Part shown: one piece after another, positions 59,611 through 64,000 of the stretch | How the letters are laid out: every line of letters begins with the position of its first letter | Position numbering within the stretch: position 1 is the stretch's first letter | Source: Pithys albifrons albifrons | Taxonomy: Eukaryota > Chordata > Aves > Passeriformes > Thamnophilidae | Direction of reading: 5' to 3' | Length of the DNA stretch: 64,000 bases | Assembly (NCBI RefSeq): GCF_047495875.1 | Contig: NC_092480.1 | Coordinates: forward strand, 1,798,001 to 1,862,000 | The notes under the pieces: generated by a model | Database searches by the model: none | What the model was told of the DNA's origin: nothing | What the model saw: the letters and a program-made list of their open reading frames with translations, nothing else | Position numbers and translations under genes: made by a program

Positions 59611-62600
59611 ATGTCCCGTGTGCCCGTGGGCAAAGTGCTGCTGCGGAACGTCATCCGACACACCGGGGCCCACAACAAGGTGTGCGGGGCGGGCAGGGGG
59701 GCGCGCACGGCGGGGCGGGGGCAGCCTGGGGGAGCGGGGACGGCGCGGGGGTGTGCGGGCCTCGCGGGCCTGGGGGGGGCCCACGGGGTGCGGGAACATG
59801 TTGGGGGGCTGGAGGTCCCACGGGGGTGTGGGGGGCATGTTGGGGGGCTGAGGGACATCCTGGGGGTGCGGGAACAACCCGGGGGTGCGGGGGCCTCACG
59901 GGGGTGTGCGGGCATCCCGAGGTGCGGGGACATCTCGGGCTGTTGGGGACATGTTGGGGTGCGGGGGCATCCCGGAGGTGCCATCCGGGGCTGCGGGATC
60001 ATCCCGGTGTTTGGGGACATCCTGGGGATGACACCAGTGGACCGGGATCATCCCGGTGTTCGGGAACATCCCGGGGTGTCCCCGGAGTTTGGGGACATCC
60101 CGGTGTTAGGGGACATCCCGGTGTTAGGGGACATCCCGGTGTTTGGGGACATCCTGGGGATGACACCAGTGGACCGGGATCATCCCGGTGTTTGGGGACA
60201 TCCCGGTGTTCGGGGACATCCCGGGTGTCCCCGGTGTTTGGGGACATCCTGATGTTTGGGGACATCCCGGTGTTTGGGGACATCCCGGGGATGTCACCAG
60301 TGGACCGGGATCATCCCGGTGTTCGGGAACATCCCGGGGTGTCCCCGGTGTTTGGGGACATCCTGATGTTTGGGGACATCCCGGTGTTTGGGGACATCCC
60401 GGGGGTATCACCAGTGGTCCGGGATCATCCCGGGGTGTCCCCGGAGTTTGGGGACATCGCGGCGGTTCCAGCCTGTGCTGTCCCTGCGCGGGACGAGCCG
60501 GAGCATCTGCCAGAGATAAAAAGGAGTTTGTTAAATCAGCCCCACCAACGTCCTTAGTCTCACTTTCGGTTTGTCTCGAGTTCAGTTTAACGCCCTCTCA
60601 GTTTTCCCGAGTGTCACTTTAACTCTGTTTTCTCCAGTTCTCGCCCTGGGGAGGGAATGTTTATATTTACTTACAAACTTGTTTATTTCCTTACACACTT
60701 ATGCTGCTTATTTCCTTGCCCAGTGAAAAGCATATTCTCTCAGGAATTCCATGAAATTCATTGTTTGCCTTTTATAATTAGCAAACCTTCAATAGTTCAG
60801 GGTTTTTTTCCGTGTTGTGCTTTTATTCAAACCAAAGAATTTGAACTCTGTGCTCGTGTGCACAGACAGGATTTTAGTTCAAGATGAAGCAACTCCATTA
60901 CCTTTAGCAAACTCTTTAATTAATTAACCCTGTCATAATTCAGCAGGTCCAACTCGTTCATTCCATGTGTTTGTAAAGTCACTTGTTACAGTGTCTGTAG
61001 CAATAAATTGGTGCCAAACCATTGGGTTTTTTCAGTCTGTATTGCAATTCCTTGGCTTGGCTTGGTCCTTCCAGAGGATGTTTCTGTGCTGGAGTCTGAC
61101 CCAGTCCATGTCATGGAATAATAGAATAGAATCATGGAATGGATTGGGTTGGAAAAGCCCTCTGAGATCATCAAGTCCAACCCTTGGTCCAACTCCAGTC
61201 CCTTTACCAGATCATGGCACTCAGTGCCACGGCCAAGCTCAGCTTAAAAACCTCCAGGGATGGGGAATCCACCCCCTCTCTGGGCAGCCCATTCCAATCC
61301 CTGAGCACTCTCTCTGCAAAGAATTTCTTTCTGCTCTCCAACTTCAATTTCCCCTGGCAGAGCTTGAGCCCATCGTGCCCCCTTGTCCTATTGCTGAGTG
61401 CCTGGGAGAAGAGACCAACCCCCACCTGGCCAGAACTTCCCTTCAGGCAGTTCCAGACAGTGCTGAGGTCACCTCTGAGCCTCCTCTTCTCCAGGCTGAA
61501 CACCCCCAGCTCCCTCAGCCTCTCCCCACAGTACTTGTGCTCCAGTCCCTTCTCCAGCCTCGTTGCTCTTCTCAGTTGGGTTGGAAGAGACCCAGTCTGA
61601 GATCACCAAGTCCAACCCTTGATCCAACCCTACTGTGATCACCAGCCCAGGGCACGGAGTGCCCTGGGCTGGTGATCACAGTGGGGTTGGATCAAGACAT
61701 GGTGGATTCTCTGTCCCTGGAGGTGACTCAGTGGGGTTGGATCAAGATGTGTTGGATTCTCTGTCCCTGGAGGTGACTCAGTGGGGTTGGATCAAGATGT
61801 GTTGGATTCTCTGTCCCTGGAGGTGACTCAGTGGGGTTGGATCAAGACCTGTTGGATTCTCTGTCCCTGGAGGTGTTTCAGAGGACACTCAGTGCCACAT
61901 CCAGTCCCTTCTCCAGCCTCGTTGCTCTTCTCTGGCCCCGCTCCAGCCCCTCAATCTCTTTCCCAAACTGAGGGGCCCAGAAATGAACACAACACTCAAG
62001 GTATAATAATCCTCTGTTGGAGGGTGGTAGGAAAGGTTGCTGTGGATTTTCTCAGCAGGAATGTTGAGGCTGGAGCTGATTACACGTGCTCTGTGACTGT
62101 GAAGTTTCCCTAATGTTAACTTTGTTTCCTTTCTGTGACTTTCAGCTTCAGGAAGAGACAGAAATGTGGAAGATAAGGGAGTGGGAGAAGCAGACAGAAG
62201 AGACTTACTGGAAAAGGCAAAGCAGGATGCTGGCAGACACCTCCAGGTGAGACACACCACAGGCAGAGTTATGTTCTCCTTGAAGAGTCCCTGGAAAGAG
62301 GCCAGCCCTGTGCTCAAGTCTGACCATTCCTGCCTTGGTCTTGTATAATCCTCAAGGTTATGAAGGCACTCAGCAGTAGGACAAGGGGGCACGATGGGCT
62401 CAAGCTCTGCCAGGAGAAATTGAAGTTGGAGCAGAAAAAACTTCTTTGCAGAGAGAGTGCTCAGGGATTGGAATGGGCTGCCCAGAGAGGGGGTGGATTC
62501 CCCATCCCTGGAGGTTTTTAGGATGTGACTGGATGTGGCACTGAGTGATCACAGTGGGGTTGGATCAAGGGTTGGACTGGATGATCTCAGAGGTCTTTTA

Positions 62601-63545
62601 CAACCCAATCGATTCTGTGATTCCTGTGGGAAGAGGCTGAGGGAGCTGGGGGTGTTCAGCCTGGAGAAGAGGAGGCTCAGAGGTGACCTCAGCACTGTCT
62701 GGAACCCCCTGAAGGGAAGTTCTGGCCAGCTGGGGGTTGGTCTCTTCTCCCAGGCACTCAGCAATAGGACAAGGGGGCATGATGGGCTCAAGCTCTGCCA
62801 GGGGAAATTGAAGTTGGAGAGCAGAAAAAACTTCTTTGCAGAGAGAGTGCTCAGGGATTGGAATGGGCTGCCCAGAGAGGGGGTGGATTCCCCATCCCTG
62901 GAGGTTTTAACCTGAGCTTGGCCGTGGCACTGAGTGCCATGATCTGGTAAATGGACTGGAGTTGGATCAAGGGTTGGACTTGATAATCTCGGAGGGCTTT
63001 TCCAACCCAATCCATTCTATGGATGTGGCACTGAGGGAGAATCCACCACGTCTTGATCCAACCCTACTGTGATCATCATGTCTTGATCCAACCATGTCTT
63101 GATCCAACCCCACTGTGACCATCATGTCTTGATCCAACCATGTCTTGATCCAACCCCACTGTGATCATCATGTCTTGATCCAACCATGTCTTGATCCAAC
63201 CCCACTGTGATCATCAGCCCAGGGCACTCCGTGCCCTGGGCTGATGATCACAGTGGGATTGGATCAAGGGTTGGACTTGATGATCTCGGAGGCCTTTTCC
63301 AACGCAATGATTCTGTGACTGAATGGGCTGGTCTGTGGGGCAGGAGGTGGCTCCTCCTCAGGACTGAACTCCACCCCTCTCTCCCCCAGCAGTCGGATGC
63401 GCAGCGATGGCTTCGACGATGAGGGACACAGAGCGGAGTGGAAAACCAGGAACTCCCAATTCCTTGACCTGGTGGAAGATGATCTGCTCAGGGCCCGCTC
63501 CTGGAATAAAAAGCTGTATGAATGTGAAGCCAACATGCCAGACAG
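59611..63545 (+). CDS. NKAPD1: NKAPD1 (C11orf57), first three coding exons; gene continues past the window
   Basis: Exons 59611-59679, 62146-62246 and 63390-63545. Phases agree and exon 3 ends in phase 2. The protein starts [20 protein letters not shown], nearly identical to the human start. It continues [46 protein letters not shown] and PDR. The 108 complete codons seen cover the conserved N-terminal region; the remaining exons lie to the right. The family carries an NKAP-type domain and is thought to be nuclear; its role is poorly defined. Intron 1 contains a minisatellite (59775-60470), an unremarkable A/T-rich stretch (60480-61110) and a CR1. Intron 2 is almost entirely CR1. The exon 1 donor is the weaker form GTGTGC. 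Confidence 0.92.
59775..60470 (+). repeat. Minisatellite in NKAPD1 intron 1 (GGGGACATCCCGG-type)
   Basis: Tandem GGGGACATCCCGGTGTTTGG units with TCCTGATG, ATGACACCAGTGGACCGGGATCATC and related inserts form higher-order repeats of about 100-160 bp. The left end (59775-59990) is a looser GGGGG/GGGGTGCGG-rich array that continues from the CpG island. Confidence 0.92.
61112..62005 (-). mobile_element. CR1 with palindrome and 50-bp array
   Basis: Antisense CR1 3' segment (61112-61600); hairpin (arms 61632-61655 and 61659-61682); four copies of a 50-bp unit (GTGGGGTTGGATCAAGA plus GTTGGATTCTCTGTCCCTGG and AGGTGACTCA, 61681-61880); then a further CR1 piece ending at GAAATGAACACAACACTC (about 62005). 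It lies in NKAPD1 intron 1, about 140 bp before exon 2. Confidence 0.9.
62365..62624 (+). mobile_element. CR1 LINE 3' end
   Basis: Forward CR1 from GGCACTCAGCAGTAGGACAA to CAATCGATTCTGTGATTCC, adjoining the next CR1 at 62625. NKAPD1 intron 2. Confidence 0.9.
62625..63322 (+). mobile_element. CR1 double-tail element, forward orientation
   Basis: Forward CR1 3' segment (62625-63015) whose terminus reads CATTCTATGG and then continues: GATGTGGCACTGAG, about three copies of a 46-bp GTCTTGATCCAACC array (63045-63200), a hairpin (arms 63204-63227 and 63231-63254, loop TCC), and a second terminus ending CAATGATTCTGTGAC. This is the only copy on the + strand, and it shows the family's order directly. 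Confidence 0.9.
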
Positions 63546-63546
63546 G

Positions 63547-64000
63547 TCTGTGGGGAATCTGGGCCCTCAGTTCAGGAAAGAGATTGAGGGGCTGGAGCGG
63601 GGCCAGAGAAGAGCAACGAGGCTGGAGAAGGGACTGGAGCACAAGTGCTGTGGGGAGAGGCTGAGGGAGCTGGGGGTGTTCAGCCTGGAGAAGAGGAGGC
63701 TCAGAGGTGACCTCAGCACTGTCTGGAACTGCCTGAAGGGAAGTTCTGGCCAGGTGGGGATTGGTCTCTTCTCCCAGGCAACCAGCAGTGGAACAAGAGG
63801 GGCTCAAGCTCTGCCAGGGGAGGTTTAGGCTGGATATCAGAAAGAAATTCTTTGCAGAGAGAGTGCTCAGGGATTGGAATGGGCTGCCCAGAGAGGGGGT
63901 GGATTCCCCATCCCTGGAGGTTTTTAAGGTGAGACTGGACGTGGCACTGAGTGCCATGATCTGGTGATCTCATTGAGGTTGGATCAAGGGTTGGACTTGA
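63547..64000 (+). mobile_element. CR1 LINE 3' region, cut by the window edge
   Basis: Forward CR1 beginning within about 10 bp of the NKAPD1 exon 3 donor (TCTGGGCCCTCAGTTCAGG, GAGATTGAGGGGCTGGAGCG) and running to GGTTGGATCAAGGGTTGGAC at the right edge. It is one of the longest CR1 copies here. Confidence 0.9.

Noticed and set aside
58372..60252. 626-codon open frame (and a 374-codon frame on the other strand)
   Set aside because: It crosses the 45/46-bp minisatellite, PIH1D2 exon 1 and NKAPD1 exon 1. The repeat of 15 residues comes from a unit divisible by three, not from a protein domain.
63546..63560. NKAPD1 exon 3 reading through 63545 instead of splicing
   Set aside because: Read-through gives DRSVGN and then CR1 sequence, while the family continues differently after PDR; GACAG/GTCTGT is an acceptable donor.

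Overview
ORGANISM. The window is nuclear DNA from a bird, most likely an oscine passerine. Five vertebrate genes with GT-AG introns lie in the order C11orf52 homologue (+), DIXDC1 (+), DLAT (+), PIH1D2 (-), NKAPD1 (+, cut by the right edge). This matches the order of human 11q23.1, which corresponds to a small microchromosome in birds (chicken chromosome 24). Many CR1 LINE 3' ends are diagnostic of birds. Two tRNA-Ile-headed SINEs with a CR1-like tail look like TguSINE1, which is known from passerines. GC-rich minisatellites at very high density fit a microchromosome. LAYOUT. 1-6.7 kb holds the four-exon C11orf52 homologue; its neighbours HSPB2/CRYAB would be expected just off the left edge. 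6.7-12.8 kb is intergenic, with a CpG-rich block and a CCCAT pentanucleotide array. 12.8-42.1 kb is DIXDC1: 20 coding exons, 689 codons before the stop, plus an alternative first exon near 29.9 kb. Its first coding exon is present three times in tandem. 42.3-43.9 kb is a CR1 fragment and a 1.2-kb pentanucleotide array ending about 200 bp before the DLAT start. 44.06-53.47 kb is DLAT: 14 exons, 637 codons. 56.27-59.52 kb is PIH1D2 on the minus strand: 4 exons, 292 codons. It shares a 91-bp head-to-head promoter with NKAPD1, of which three exons are visible. From 51 kb to the right end the introns and spacers are largely CR1 tails. Five of these carry an unusual palindrome, and several carry locally amplified tandem arrays. 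GENE ROLES. These are ordinary host genes and not an operon. C11orf52 is a small, poorly characterised, probably lipid-anchored protein. DIXDC1 is a Wnt/Dishevelled-Axin pathway scaffold. DLAT is the E2 core of mitochondrial pyruvate dehydrogenase. PIH1D2 is a PIH-domain co-chaperone of the R2TP-like/ciliary group. NKAPD1 is an NKAP-domain protein of uncertain function. MAIN NOVELTIES. The most interesting signals are the triplicated DIXDC1 first exon, the CR1 double-tail elements with a covarying hairpin, a DLAT intron minisatellite that copies the exon-2 splice acceptor, and the conserved tyrosine and PDZ-ligand motifs in the C11orf52 homologue. Exon coordinates were read by hand from splice sites, phase and family similarity, with no alignment software.
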